A DNA stretch of 5,711 nucleotides from an uncultured Arcobacter sp. (GTDB lineage: Bacteria; Campylobacterota; Campylobacteria; Campylobacterales; Arcobacteraceae): positions 1-5,711 of the forward strand of contig CAJXII010000098.1 in assembly GCA_913054415.1 (NCBI GenBank). Reading direction: 5' to 3'. The translations under genes were made by a program, and so were the position numbers. The notes below the pieces were generated by a model that ran no database searches, had not been told where the DNA came from, and was given only the letters and a program-made list of their open reading frames with translations. Positions 5,639 through 5,711 of this stretch are shown here, in pieces; position 1 is the stretch's first letter, and the number at the start of each line of letters is the position of its first letter.

Positions 5639-5711
5639 GTAAAATTTTTATTATACTCCCAAATAAATCCATAATATAAAATCTACCATCCAATTCTAAA
5701 AAAGTATCATT
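5609..5711 (-). CDS. 3' end of an unidentified gene (partial; inverted copy of the left-edge one)
   Basis: On the minus strand from 5711 the frame reads NDTFLELDGRFYIMDLFG, the same as the left edge. After the repeat ends it continues with unrelated residues (SIIKILLID and more) to TAG at 5611-5609. The tail therefore runs antisense into the last 30 bp of fur. The different endings of the two copies suggest that at least one has lost its native stop codon, as happens when an element's reading frame runs off its end into flanking DNA. The family is not recognised and the start is outside the window. Confidence 0.35.
5657..5710 (-). repeat. Right arm of the 54-bp perfect terminal inverted repeat
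   Basis: This is the exact reverse complement of positions 1-54. It begins 19 bp after the fur stop codon, so whatever event placed it there left fur intact. The copy may continue to the right outside the window. Together the arms enclose the complete maf-HIT and feo-fur gene sets. Confidence 0.9.

Noticed and set aside
5639..5656. Intrinsic terminator after fur
   Set aside because: The short spacer is only A/T-rich with an AAAATTTT core. There is no stable stem before a T run.

Overview
The window is very AT-rich (A+T far above G+C by eye) with compact, closely spaced genes. Its proteins look like those of a Campylobacterota (epsilonproteobacterial) bacterium, Arcobacter-like or a relative. 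That assignment rests on the large Maf-type flagellin glycosyltransferase, the codon usage and the feoA/feoB/fur types. It is an inference and not a species call.

Layout, left to right. (i) Positions 1-54 are one arm of a perfect 54-bp inverted repeat. It holds the 3' end of an unidentified gene that stops at 63-65. (ii) A short promoter/RBS region (66-121) leads into a rightward pair: a 658-aa motility accessory factor (Maf) and, 19 bp later, a 108-aa HIT-family hydrolase. (iii) The HIT gene converges on a leftward feoA-feoB-orf96 operon, and the two units overlap tail to tail by 11 bp. A wobble-rich hairpin lies at this junction. feoA and feoB share one base (TAATG), and orf96, a small membrane protein with a charged helical tail, starts 10 bp after feoB. 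(iv) The 121-bp divergent region between feoA and fur (5092-5212) carries a near-consensus Fur box with perfect 9-bp arms. (v) fur runs rightward to 5638. (vi) From 5657 to 5710 the 54-bp repeat returns in inverse orientation, again as the end of the same reading frame.

Functionally, the right half is a self-contained ferrous-iron uptake module: the FeoB GTPase/permease, its FeoA partner, an unknown small membrane protein, and the Fur repressor that probably controls both itself and feoAB through one shared operator. The left half belongs to flagellin glycosylation (Maf) plus a housekeeping nucleotide hydrolase.

The individual genes are well-known families. The least explained structure is the inverted repeat bounding the whole segment. 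It could be two copies of an insertion sequence or duplicated gene in opposite orientation, or a contig-end or chimera artefact. The other open question is the uncharacterised third gene of the feo operon. I see no CRISPR array, rRNA, tRNA or complete mobile element.
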